A stretch of 64,000 nucleotides of DNA. Origin: Lacunisphaera sp. (GTDB taxonomy: Bacteria; Verrucomicrobiota; Verrucomicrobiia; Opitutales; Opitutaceae). Numbering within the stretch: the first letter of the stretch is position 1; every line of letters begins with the position of its first letter. Location of the stretch: positions 91,527 to 155,526 of the forward strand of contig JAQSCO010000048.1 of the NCBI GenBank assembly GCA_029945445.1. The letters run 5' to 3'. Of this stretch, positions 10,039 to 19,602 are shown piece after piece. The notes below the pieces were generated by a model. That model was not told the origin of the DNA and did no database searches. It saw only the letters and a list, made by a program, of their open reading frames with translations. The position numbers and the translations under genes are program-made.

Positions 10039-10749
10039 TCAGGGTTGGGCGGGGGTCTTGGCCGGATCGTGCGCGATGATGGCATCGAGCGACTGGTTCA
10101 ACTCGGCCGACGCGCTGTGGAAGGTGTAGACATTGACGCCCACGACCACGAGCAGCAGGCCGGCGAGCACGATGAGCAGTGGCACGAGGCTGGCCGCCAT
10201 CGGCAGCGGCAGGTTGGACAGGTTGGTGTGCTGGTAGGAGGCCGGCGTGATGAAGGCCGACTCGTCGGCATCGACGTAGGCCTTCACGCGCGGCGCGATC
10301 TCGGCCATCTTCTTCTTCAGGAAGTCCGGCTGCATGCCGCCCGTGAAGCCCAGGCCGATGCACACATAATAGATGGCGAGGCGCTCGTCGGCCTCGGGCT
10401 TCGGGTCCGCCAGCGTCTCGTCCAGCATTTGGAAGAACTTCTCGTCGCCGGCGCGCTCGTTGCGGGCGAAGGCCAGGCGGTTGTTGTTCCATTTCGCCGC
10501 GAACGGCAGCGCGCTTTCCGCGAGCATGTTATCGACGAAGCACACCAGCGGCAGCTCGACCTTGCGGTATTGCTCGCCGAGGGCGATGTCGCCGCGGGCG
10601 ACGCGGGCCAGCACCTCGAAGTGCTCCTCGATCTCCGTGCGCGTCTGCGCGTAATCGATGGTCGAGCCGCGCTGGATGCGGCCGATGCGGTTGAGGCGGC
10701 AGACCGCCTGAAAGAGAGGGTCACAGTGATTGATCAGACTAGCAGCCAC
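10039..10749 (-). CDS. tssL: TssL (DotU/IcmH-family) inner-membrane protein
   Basis: 236 residues, standard for short TssL without a peptidoglycan-binding extension. The cytoplasmic hook-like domain shows the family pattern: LVCFVDNMLAE near residue 90, a GDEKFFQMLDE segment near 125, and IYYVCIGLGFTGGM near 155. A single C-terminal transmembrane helix (about 185-205) anchors it, with a short tail outside. It lies 9 bp upstream of tssM. TssL and TssM interact in all characterised T6SS, and in Agrobacterium TssL is the phosphorylation target of the kinase PpkA. That is suggestive here because a kinase-like protein is encoded two genes upstream. Confidence 0.87.
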   Translation of the reverse strand: MAASLINHCDPLFQAVCRLNRIGRIQRGSTIDYAQTRTEIEEHFEVLARVARGDIALGEQYRKVELPLVCFVDNMLAESALPFAAKWNNNRLAFARNERAGDEKFFQMLDETLADPKPEADERLAIYYVCIGLGFTGGMQPDFLKKKMAEIAPRVKAYVDADESAFITPASYQHTNLSNLPLPMAASLVPLLIVLAGLLLVVVGVNVYTFHSASAELNQSLDAIIAHDPAKTPAQP

Positions 10750-10825
10750 GGCAGATTAGGGGGTCAGGGTTGGTTGAGGAAAGTGATCCGGCCGGAAGGC
10801 GGTGGGCGGGCAAGTCACGCTCGAC

Positions 10826-11752
10826 TCAGGTGCGGCCGGAGCCGCGCATGAGGTCCTCGGCGTATTTGACCACCGCCGCCTGGACGTCGTCCTCGATCAC
10901 GGTCTCGGTGATCTCGGCGGCGAGTTCGGTGTGTTTCTTCCAGAATTGGAGGTCGCCCTTGCCGCCCTCCGCGCGCACGACCTCGCGGACGGCGTCGGGG
11001 GTGTAGCGCTGCTGGTAGCGGCGGGCGAAATTCTTCCCGGCCGGCCCCAGGCCGGCGAGCAGGCCGGCGATCAGCTGGCGGGAGGCCTCGACCTGCTTTT
11101 GCACCTGCGCCTGCGCTGCCGCGGCCTCGGCATCGCCGGTGAGTGCGCGGCGCGTCACGGTGCGCAGGTCGCCTTGCGCAGTGTCGCGCCGGATGGGTGA
11201 CTTGGGGGCGGCATTGCGCCAGACATTCCAGGCCAGCTGGTCGAGCGCCAGGATCGCCTCCGCAAAGGTCGCGAAAAGCCGGCCGAGTTGCTGGGTGTCG
11301 ACCTTGTCCTCGGTGTCGAGCTTGAGCTTTGCCTGGATGCCGGTCAGCGCGTCACCCTCGATGGGCTGGTTGGTCGGGATGATCAGGCCCGCGGCCGCGA
11401 GCTTCTTCTTCACGTCCTCGCGCTGTTCGCCCGAAAGTTTCGGCGCGAGTTGCAGGAAGGCCTGGATGACCTCGTCCGGGGTCTGGCGGGCGACGGCGGC
11501 AGGGGCAATCGCCGTGGCGGCGGCCAACTCCCACTCGGGAAACTGCTGCACCAAGGCGTAAAGATAGGAACCGCGCTTCGCCGCCGGCAGTTCTTGCAGC
11601 GCCCGGTGCAGTTCTTCTTCCAGGTGGACCTGGCGATCCTCCGGCTTTTCCTCCGCCAGCTTGGTCTGGAGGTATTTCAGCCGTGTCACCAAGGCCGCCG
11701 CCCATGCGGCAGGTTCAGCTGAGGCCACGTCGTTAGGAGGGGGCGGCGGCAT
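10826..11752 (-). CDS. Conserved hypothetical protein of the TssL-TssM cluster
   Basis: 308 residues with no recognised domain. It is mostly alpha-helical and highly charged (LKYLQTKLAEEKPEDRQVH near residue 30), with no signal peptide and no transmembrane segment, so it is probably cytosolic. It lies 6 bp downstream of the pseudokinase gene and 76 bp upstream of tssL, all on one strand. The context suggests an accessory or adaptor of the membrane complex. A distant relationship to TssA or another T6SS accessory is possible but nothing visible proves it. Confidence 0.7.
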   Translation of the reverse strand: MPPPPPNDVASAEPAAWAAALVTRLKYLQTKLAEEKPEDRQVHLEEELHRALQELPAAKRGSYLYALVQQFPEWELAAATAIAPAAVARQTPDEVIQAFLQLAPKLSGEQREDVKKKLAAAGLIIPTNQPIEGDALTGIQAKLKLDTEDKVDTQQLGRLFATFAEAILALDQLAWNVWRNAAPKSPIRRDTAQGDLRTVTRRALTGDAEAAAAQAQVQKQVEASRQLIAGLLAGLGPAGKNFARRYQQRYTPDAVREVVRAEGGKGDLQFWKKHTELAAEITETVIEDDVQAAVVKYAEDLMRGSGRT

Positions 11753-11758
11753 GCGAAA

Positions 11759-14700
11759 TTACCATGTCAGAAAGGCCTGCTGGCGCACAAGCACTAACAG
11801 CTTGTAGCGCTCGCGGAAACCCGGCGGCGCGTCAAAGGCCGGCCGGATGCCCACGTCGCTGAACCCCTCGGTTACTTTCTTGGCCCCGATCAGCCCGGCC
11901 GCCTCGACCTTCTGCGGCTGCGTGAAGTCGATGCCGGGCGGGGACAGGACCGAGCCGCCGGCCGCGTAGAATTGGCTGGCGGCGTTGTCGTAAAGGTAGA
12001 TCGAGACATTGCCGGTCAGGTTGACAAAATCCCCGGCCGCCGGGCCCTCATCCACCGGGGCAAACCACAAGCGGCCCTTGTCCGGCCCCGCGCCCGCCGC
12101 GCCATCGTCGACATACTTCCGGCGCCCCGTCGTGCCCGGGGTCGCGACCAGCGGCAGGAACGCGCCCTCGCTCGGGCGCCAGGTCCACGATTGTCCGGCC
12201 ACATGATAGTTGGCGATGAAAGTCCACAGATCCCTGAAGGTTGAACCGCGGAAATTCCCCCCGGTGAGCGGACCGTAAAGCTGCATGACCGCCTCCCACT
12301 CCTTGGGCGTGGGCAGGCGCGCCCCCAGCACTTTCTCCGCAAAGAGGCGCGCGGCGTCGGGCGGCACCTGCTGCAGCGGGCTGCGCAAGCTGGGTTTCTC
12401 CGCCACGACCTGGTCCAGCGCCGGATTTTTGGCGCGCAGGTCGGTATCGTCGAGCAGACCCTTCACGTCGGAAGTGGGAAAGGAGATCCAGGTCGGATTC
12501 AGTTCGATGCCACTGTAGGCTCCCGTGTTGCTGACCCGCGGGCGCCAGGCCATCGGCTTGTTGTAGGGCTTGGCGGAGGAATCACTCCGCGCCCACACGG
12601 GCAGCGCCTCCAGCACCTCCCCGGCTTCCTTCGGCCGCGCCGCGATGAGGTCGAGGAAATCCCCGACCGCGATTTCGCGCCGGGCCAGATAGAAGGGCGG
12701 CAGGGTGCTGTCCTTCGGCTGCACGACGCTGAAATCAAGTTTCACGGTTTTCCCGCCGCTGTTCCAGATGGCGGTGAGCCCCAGCCCGGCATCCGTCAGC
12801 TCCTCATGCCAGCCCGCCAGCCGGGGCGAGGGCGTCGGGGCGCGGTTCGCATCGACGACCAGCTCGATGCCGGCGAGCTCGTTCACGAATTTTTTCACCG
12901 CGGCCTGTCCGTCCATGCCCGAAATTGCGCGCACGGCCCCGACGAAGGTATCGCGCCGCGCGCGCAGGGGGCCGAGGTCGACTTCGCCCCAGTCGGAGCG
13001 CTTCAGCTGCCAGAGTTTCAGGTTATACAGCGCCGGCGCCTCGAGGTCCGCCTCGCCGATGCCATAGCGTTCCATCCGCTCGAAGACCGCCGTGATTTGC
13101 TTCTCGTCGCCGGCCGAGTTGCGCGCGGCGCGATTCCAGCGCACGCGCGTCTCGCGCGTCAGCTCCGCGCGCAGGGTGCCGCGGCGGGCCTCGTCCTTCA
13201 CGTCGCGCCCGAGGTTCTCGCGCAACGCCGCCACCACCGCCCCGTCGATGTCGAGGTCGGCGGCATTGGCCGGCCAGCCGGTGAGCGTGCCCAGCCGGCG
13301 CCACGCCGTGAATTTTCGGGAGAGGCCGCCGCTTTGCGCCGCGGCGACGAGTTCCGCCCGGTCGTTGCTGCCCGTCAGCTTCTGCAGCAGTCTCGCCTCG
13401 GTGTTCCATTCCGCGGGCCGGCCCGCCAGGGCGTCCAGCCCGAGGTGCCTCCCCAATTTTTCCATCACCTCGCTTACGCCTTCATTCCAACTGAAGCCAC
13501 CCTCGAGGAGTGAGCCGAGGCGGTCGAGGTCGGTGCCGAAGGCCGGCAGATCGGCCAGCCATTCGCGATGCGCCTGCAGTGGCGCGCGGACACCGGCGCT
13601 GGCGGAAGCCCAGGGGGTCTGCGGCAGGGCGGCCCGCCACTCAGCGGCGGCCGCGGCGGCGCTGGCCGTCAGTTCCCGGCGCACGCTTTCCAATTGCCGC
13701 AACGCCGTGGCGACATCGGCCGAGGCCGCGGAAAGATCCGGCACCGCCAGCGCGCCCAGACCGTCGGGGCCCTCGAGGCCGTCGATCCAGCCGCGCACCT
13801 GGCGCTCCTGCGCGCGCAGCGCCCGGAAGCGGTTGCGGTCGCGGGTGAGGTCGGCCGGCGTCACGGTGCTGATGGTCGCCTGCCAGGCGGCCCAGCGCTG
13901 CTTCGTCTCGTTGAATTTGCCGTAAGGCTGCGCCACCTTGCCGAGCCAGATCTCGGGCTTCAGCAAGGCGAGCGTGGTTTCAAGGCGCTGTTCGAGCAGG
14001 CGGAAAACCCCGGCGAGGTTGGTCGTCTCCTTGCTGATGTCCGGCAGATCGTGCCGCACGATCTCTCGCGCACGCAGCGCCTTCAGGTTCGCCGTCACGC
14101 CGTCGAACTCCTTCTTGAAATCCGTCGCGCTCAGCGTGGGCAGGCCGCCCGGCTCCGCCGCCGGCGCGTCGGCTTCCAGGTCCACGGCGCTCGCCTGCAG
14201 CTTGGGCCCGTTCGCATCCAGCTCGGGCGCCAGCCGCGGATCGTCGGCGGCGGGCACTTTCGAGAACTGCACGATCTCCTGCTCCCAGCGCGGAAAGTCC
14301 TCCACCGTCACCGCGGCGGTCTCCGCCTGCAGCGTTGATTCCTTCAGGAACCGTTCGCGCACGACGGCGGGATCAAGGAAGCGCTGGCGGTGCCGGCGTA
14401 TCTCTTCCAGCGGATCGGCGAGTGCGTCGGCAAAATCACCGACGGACGACCGGTCGGCGAGCCGCGCCAGGATCAGGCCGGGCATCGCCTGCTGGATCCG
14501 GTCGCCGCTGGTCTCCATGCCGGCCTGAAGATGCGACAGCTCACCCCAGCGGCTGGCCAGCAGCAGCGCACCGGTGTCGTCGAGCGAGACATCGTTGAGG
14601 AGCTTCAGGGTCTGCACCGTGTCCAGCTTGTAGCCCTCGCTCCCACGCGCCTTGGGCAGGCGTGGCTGCAGCGCGCCCGCGGCGCGGGTGAATCCCCGCT

Positions 14701-15988
14701 GGTTGAGCAGCGTCAGCAGGGTGCGCAGCTCGTTCCAGCGCGGCCAGGATTCCATTTGCCCGGCGAGCGCGATGACGCGGGCGTAGGCGGCTTCGACCTT
14801 GTCCTGCACGCTCACCTTGAGCAGTTCGTTCCGGATCACCGGGGACGGCGAATCGCCCAGCGCGCCCAGCCGTTTTTCACCGGCCGCCTCCGGCACAAGC
14901 GTTCCGGGCAGCAGGGTTTTCGCCTCGGCGTTGAATTTCACCAGCGCGGCGTGCAGGGGATCGTTTTGGTCCGCCCACAGGCTGTCCGACCACAAGGCCT
15001 CCGTCCGGAGCATGCGGGGGGTGTTGTTCTGCAGGTCCCCCAGCCAGTTGTCCCAGGCATGGCAGAGCAGCGCCCACTTCGGCGTGACGGTCTCCACGAA
15101 CGCCCGCGGATTGCGCACCCAATTCGTTTCCGCCAGTTTCCTGATCTGGGGCGGCATGATGGCCGGATCGCCGAACCGCGCGAAGGCGAGCACGCCGCCC
15201 GCCATGACCAGCACCGCGGCCAGGCCGATCAGGACGGCGCTGCGCATCGGGTTGGCGTCCTTCGGAATCGCGCGCAGGCGCCTGCGTGCCTCGGTCGTTG
15301 TCAGCTCGCCGGCCGCGGGCTGGGGGTTTAGCAGGTAGTTGCAGTATTCGAGCCACGCCTTGCCGGGGCGGCCGAGCGCCTTCCACTCGGGCGCATCCTC
15401 GATCGGCCAGGCCGCGACCTCGCGCCGGCGCACGACCTGCGCGAGCATGGCGCCGATCGCCGTCAGGTCCTTCGTCCGCGAGTTGTCCGTCTTGTCCCCA
15501 TACATGAACCACGGGTCGGAAAACATCGCCTTCATGCCCGTCAGCGGGCCGGGTTCACGCAGGAAAATATTCGCCGGTTTCAGTTTCCGGTGCGAACCGC
15601 CCGTCTGGGTCTCCCACTGCTCGAGGGTGTTCAGCAGGCCCTCGGCCAGCGCGCGGAGGTTGTCGCCCTTCGCCGCCAGTGTTGCGACCAAGGGTTCGAG
15701 CGAGTGCTCCTGCCACGGCATGACGGCGTAGGCGCCCTCCGGGCAGCGGCCGAAGGCCAGGACTTCCAGGACGGCGCCGTCCTTCTTCGCCTTGTCCTTC
15801 TGGCGCTCGGCGGCGAACAGCCAGCCCTCGATCGCATAACTCCGGCGGATGTTGGTGGACGGCGGCGGATGAAAAATCTTCAGCGCGAAACGCCCCGGCC
15901 CGCCGTCGGGGGCCGTCGCCTCGTAGACGCTGGCAAACCCGCTGAGCGCGTGCGGGCGCTTGATCTTGTAGCCGCTGTAGTCGGACAT
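11759..15988 (-). CDS. Membrane-anchored pseudokinase with C-terminal formylglycine-generating-enzyme-like domain
   Basis: 1409 residues. Residues 1-220 look like a Ser/Thr kinase fold: FALKIF with the beta-3 lysine (K37) and a catalytic-loop equivalent HRKLKPANIFL (133-143). The catalytic Asp of HRD is replaced by Lys135, and the DFG motif reads SDP (157-159). Catalysis is therefore doubtful. A transmembrane helix spans about 249-271. A long, mainly helical region of roughly 850 residues follows. The last 250 residues resemble the FGE-sulfatase/C-type-lectin-like fold (RLPTPKEWE, NFRGSTFRD, LTGNVSIYLYDN, GFSDVGIRPAF). T6SS loci often encode the kinase PpkA together with TagF; this protein occupies that position. 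It is likely the first gene of the tssL-tssM operon. I infer a sensor/scaffold role rather than phosphotransfer. Confidence 0.75.
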   Translation of the reverse strand: MSDYSGYKIKRPHALSGFASVYEATAPDGGPGRFALKIFHPPPSTNIRRSYAIEGWLFAAERQKDKAKKDGAVLEVLAFGRCPEGAYAVMPWQEHSLEPLVATLAAKGDNLRALAEGLLNTLEQWETQTGGSHRKLKPANIFLREPGPLTGMKAMFSDPWFMYGDKTDNSRTKDLTAIGAMLAQVVRRREVAAWPIEDAPEWKALGRPGKAWLEYCNYLLNPQPAAGELTTTEARRRLRAIPKDANPMRSAVLIGLAAVLVMAGGVLAFARFGDPAIMPPQIRKLAETNWVRNPRAFVETVTPKWALLCHAWDNWLGDLQNNTPRMLRTEALWSDSLWADQNDPLHAALVKFNAEAKTLLPGTLVPEAAGEKRLGALGDSPSPVIRNELLKVSVQDKVEAAYARVIALAGQMESWPRWNELRTLLTLLNQRGFTRAAGALQPRLPKARGSEGYKLDTVQTLKLLNDVSLDDTGALLLASRWGELSHLQAGMETSGDRIQQAMPGLILARLADRSSVGDFADALADPLEEIRRHRQRFLDPAVVRERFLKESTLQAETAAVTVEDFPRWEQEIVQFSKVPAADDPRLAPELDANGPKLQASAVDLEADAPAAEPGGLPTLSATDFKKEFDGVTANLKALRAREIVRHDLPDISKETTNLAGVFRLLEQRLETTLALLKPEIWLGKVAQPYGKFNETKQRWAAWQATISTVTPADLTRDRNRFRALRAQERQVRGWIDGLEGPDGLGALAVPDLSAASADVATALRQLESVRRELTASAAAAAAEWRAALPQTPWASASAGVRAPLQAHREWLADLPAFGTDLDRLGSLLEGGFSWNEGVSEVMEKLGRHLGLDALAGRPAEWNTEARLLQKLTGSNDRAELVAAAQSGGLSRKFTAWRRLGTLTGWPANAADLDIDGAVVAALRENLGRDVKDEARRGTLRAELTRETRVRWNRAARNSAGDEKQITAVFERMERYGIGEADLEAPALYNLKLWQLKRSDWGEVDLGPLRARRDTFVGAVRAISGMDGQAAVKKFVNELAGIELVVDANRAPTPSPRLAGWHEELTDAGLGLTAIWNSGGKTVKLDFSVVQPKDSTLPPFYLARREIAVGDFLDLIAARPKEAGEVLEALPVWARSDSSAKPYNKPMAWRPRVSNTGAYSGIELNPTWISFPTSDVKGLLDDTDLRAKNPALDQVVAEKPSLRSPLQQVPPDAARLFAEKVLGARLPTPKEWEAVMQLYGPLTGGNFRGSTFRDLWTFIANYHVAGQSWTWRPSEGAFLPLVATPGTTGRRKYVDDGAAGAGPDKGRLWFAPVDEGPAAGDFVNLTGNVSIYLYDNAASQFYAAGGSVLSPPGIDFTQPQKVEAAGLIGAKKVTEGFSDVGIRPAFDAPPGFRERYKLLVLVRQQAFLTW

Positions 15989-16930
<942 letters not shown>

Positions 16931-16996
16931 AATCTTCCCACGTTCAATTCTTGCAATGCCGCGCGGCTTGGGGAGCATTCCGCGCATCCGCCTGGC

Positions 16997-18463
16997 ATGA
17001 ACAACGAAGTCCTCTGGCTCATCCGTCTCGGTCGCGATGCGAAGTTGTTCAGCCGTGACCAGGCGCTGATCGTGATGCGCGCGCTCGGCAAGGGCGCCGG
17101 GCTGATGGATTTCGCCCAGAAGCTGATCGACGAGGGTTACGTCACCAACGTGGAAAAACTCGAGGTGGCCGCCGGCGATGCCGTGGCCCGCGCGCCGGCC
17201 GGCCCGCCGCCGGGCAACCCGCTGCTCGATGAGGACGATGCCGCCGCGGCCGCCCCCGCCGCCCCGCGCGCCGCCAGCCGCCCCGCCACCGGCGGCAGCA
17301 CCCCCGCGAGCGGCGCCGCCCCGGTGTTTCCCTTCGACAAGATCGCCGCGATGGACGACGCGGCCCTGGCCGACGCCATGCGCCAGCTGCTGGTCGACGC
17401 CGGCCGGTTCGGCGCGAGCGACCTGCACCTCTCGGCCGGCTCGCGGCCCTTCATCCGCAAGCATCGCGCGCTCACCCCCATCACCGAGCACATCCTCAAG
17501 GAGGACGAATCGCTCCGCCTCAACACCGTGCTGCTCGCCGCGCACCAGAAGAACATCTTCCTCGAGCGGCGTGACTATGACCTCGCCCTCGCCCTCGGCC
17601 CGGAGAACCGCTACCGCGTCAATCTCATGTTCCACAAGTGGGGCCCGTCCGGTTCCTACCGCATGGTGCCCGCCGGCATCCCCAAGCTCGACTCGCTCGG
17701 CCTGCGCAACCTCGACGCCATCCGCAAGCTCCTCTCCTACCACAACGGCCTCATCCTCATCACCGGTCCCGTCGGCGCCGGCAAGACCACCACCCTCGCC
17801 GCCATGGTCGACGAGCTCAATGCGCAGCGCGAGGATCACATCATCACCGTGGAGGATCCGATCGAGGTCGTGCAGAATCCCAAGGGCTGCAACGTCACCC
17901 AGCGCGAGGTCGGCCCGCACACCAAGTCCTTCTTCACCGCGCTCAAGGGCGCCCTCCGCGAGGACCCCGACGTCATCGTCATCGGCGAACTCCGCGACCT
18001 CGAGACCATCGAGATGGCCATCAGCGCCTCCGAGACCGGCCACTTGGTCATCGGCACGATGCACACGAGCGACGCGTCCACGACGCTGAACCGCCTGCTC
18101 GACGTCTTCCCGCCCGCGCAGCAGACGCAGATCCGCGCCAGCGTGGCGGAGTCGCTCCGCGGCGTCGTCTGCCAGCGCCTGCTCCCCGGCACCGCCGGCG
18201 GGCTCGTCGTCGCCTGCGAGATCATGATCTCCAACACCGCCATCCAGGCCCTCATCCGCGAAGGCAAGACCTCCGGCCTCCGCAACGTCATGGAGACCGG
18301 CGTCAAAGAGGGCATGTGCATCATGGAGAACGTCGTCTTCGAGCTCTACTCGCAGAAGAAAATCTCGAAGGAAACCGCGCTCATCAACGTCTCCACCCGC
18401 AACGTCCGCAACAAGATCGACCCCGCCGCCCCGAGCGCGCCCCCGGTCGCCGCGAAAACCTGA
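16997..18463 (+). CDS. pilT: PilT/PilU-type twitching-motility ATPase with N-terminal extension
   Basis: 488 residues, about 130 longer than classical PilT. Residues 1-55 look like a small helical domain (LWLIRLGRDAKLFSRDQALI) followed by an Ala/Pro-rich linker (about 60-105). From about residue 115 the secretion-superfamily ATPase begins. It has Walker A GPVGAGKTTT near 257, an Asp-box/Walker B region DPDVIVIGELRD, and the His box HLVIGTMHTSD. PilT powers type IV pilus retraction. A second paralogue lies 56 bp downstream, resembling pilT-pilU pairs. No pilin or assembly genes are in the window. Confidence 0.88.
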   Translation: MNNEVLWLIRLGRDAKLFSRDQALIVMRALGKGAGLMDFAQKLIDEGYVTNVEKLEVAAGDAVARAPAGPPPGNPLLDEDDAAAAAPAAPRAASRPATGGSTPASGAAPVFPFDKIAAMDDAALADAMRQLLVDAGRFGASDLHLSAGSRPFIRKHRALTPITEHILKEDESLRLNTVLLAAHQKNIFLERRDYDLALALGPENRYRVNLMFHKWGPSGSYRMVPAGIPKLDSLGLRNLDAIRKLLSYHNGLILITGPVGAGKTTTLAAMVDELNAQREDHIITVEDPIEVVQNPKGCNVTQREVGPHTKSFFTALKGALREDPDVIVIGELRDLETIEMAISASETGHLVIGTMHTSDASTTLNRLLDVFPPAQQTQIRASVAESLRGVVCQRLLPGTAGGLVVACEIMISNTAIQALIREGKTSGLRNVMETGVKEGMCIMENVVFELYSQKKISKETALINVSTRNVRNKIDPAAPSAPPVAAKT

Positions 18464-18476
18464 TTGTTATGGCCGC

Positions 18477-18513
18477 TCCCTTCCGCCTCCCGCCTTCCGC
18501 CTTCCGCCTTTCC
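18477..18513. repeat. Word-repeat leader between the two pilT genes
   Basis: The gap between the two ATPase genes holds four imperfect copies of CCTTCCGCC/CCTCCCGCC in a row, ending 6 bp before the second ATG. No inverted partner is present. It belongs to the class of site-specific word repeats described in the findings. Confidence 0.6.
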
Positions 18514-18519
18514 TGACCC

Positions 18520-19596
18520 ATGGCCGCCATCGACGCCCTCCTCCGCACCATGCTCGAAAAGGGCGGGTCCGACCTGCACCTCACCGTCGGCCTGCCTCCG
18601 AAGTCCCGCATTTCCGGTTCGCTCCAGGTCATCCGCGATGGCGCGGTCAGCGCCAAGGAGATGGAAACCCTCCTCAAGGAAATCACCCCCGAGAAACGCT
18701 GGAAGGATTTCCTCGAGAAGAAGGACCTCGACCTCGCGCACGAAGTTGAGGGCCTCGCCCGTTTCCGCGCCAATTTTCTCTACAACCACTGGGGCCAGGC
18801 GGCGGTCATGCGCCAGATCCCCGCGAAGATCCTCTCGTTCGACCAGCTCAACCTGCCCGTGGCGCTGAAGAAGCTCTGCCACCTCGACCAGGGCCTCGTC
18901 GTCGTCACCGGCCCGACCGGCTCCGGCAAGTCCACCACGCTCGCGGCGATGATCGACTACATCAACGACAACCTCGCGCGCCACATCATCACCATCGAGG
19001 ACCCGATCGAGTTCGTCCACCCCTGCAAGAAGTGCACGATCGTCCACCGCGAGGTCGGCGAACACACGGAAACCTTCGGCGCCGCGCTCAAGGGCGCCAT
19101 GCGCCACGACCCCGACATCCTTCTCCTCGGCGAAATGCGCGAGATGGAGACCATCAAGCTCGCGCTCTCCTGCGCCTCGATGGGCATGCTGGTCTTCGGC
19201 ACGCTGCACACCAACAACGCACCCAAGACCGTTGACCGCATTATCAACACCTTCCCGGCCGAGGAGCAGAACCAGGTGCGCGTCATGCTCGCGAGCTGCC
19301 TCGCCGGCGTCGTCGCCCAGTTGCTTTGCAAGAAAGTGCCGAAGGGCCGCGTCGCCGTGCACGAGATTTTGCTGCAGCACGAGGCGCTGCCCAACACGAT
19401 CCGCTCCGGCCAGATCGCGAACATTCGCGGCATCATCGAGAGCGGCGCGAGCGACGGCATGATCACGATGGACAACAGCCTCATGGCGCGGGTGAAGGAC
19501 GGCACCGTCGAGGCCAAGGAAGCCTACATGAAGGGCTCGAACAAGGCGCTCTTCGCCCCGCTGCTGAAGCCCGGCGACCTCGACGGCGGGCACTAG
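18520..19596 (+). CDS. PilT/PilU-family twitching-motility ATPase
   Basis: 358 residues, the standard length for PilT/PilU. It shows an N-terminal PAS-like region (GGSDLHLTVGLPP), Walker A GPTGSGKSTT near residue 131, Asp box DPDILLLGEMRE and His box MLVFGTLHTNN. It differs enough from the preceding gene to be a functional paralogue (PilU-like) rather than a recent copy. It follows the first ATPase by 56 bp and is likely co-transcribed. It would act at the cytoplasmic face of a type IV pilus machine encoded elsewhere. Confidence 0.88.
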   Translation: MAAIDALLRTMLEKGGSDLHLTVGLPPKSRISGSLQVIRDGAVSAKEMETLLKEITPEKRWKDFLEKKDLDLAHEVEGLARFRANFLYNHWGQAAVMRQIPAKILSFDQLNLPVALKKLCHLDQGLVVVTGPTGSGKSTTLAAMIDYINDNLARHIITIEDPIEFVHPCKKCTIVHREVGEHTETFGAALKGAMRHDPDILLLGEMREMETIKLALSCASMGMLVFGTLHTNNAPKTVDRIINTFPAEEQNQVRVMLASCLAGVVAQLLCKKVPKGRVAVHEILLQHEALPNTIRSGQIANIRGIIESGASDGMITMDNSLMARVKDGTVEAKEAYMKGSNKALFAPLLKPGDLDGGH

Positions 19597-19602
19597 GCCG
19601 GC

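Noticed and set aside
5363-15988. A complete type VI secretion system
   Set aside because: Only membrane-complex and regulatory homologues are present; no tube, sheath, baseplate, ATPase or effector gene was found in the window.
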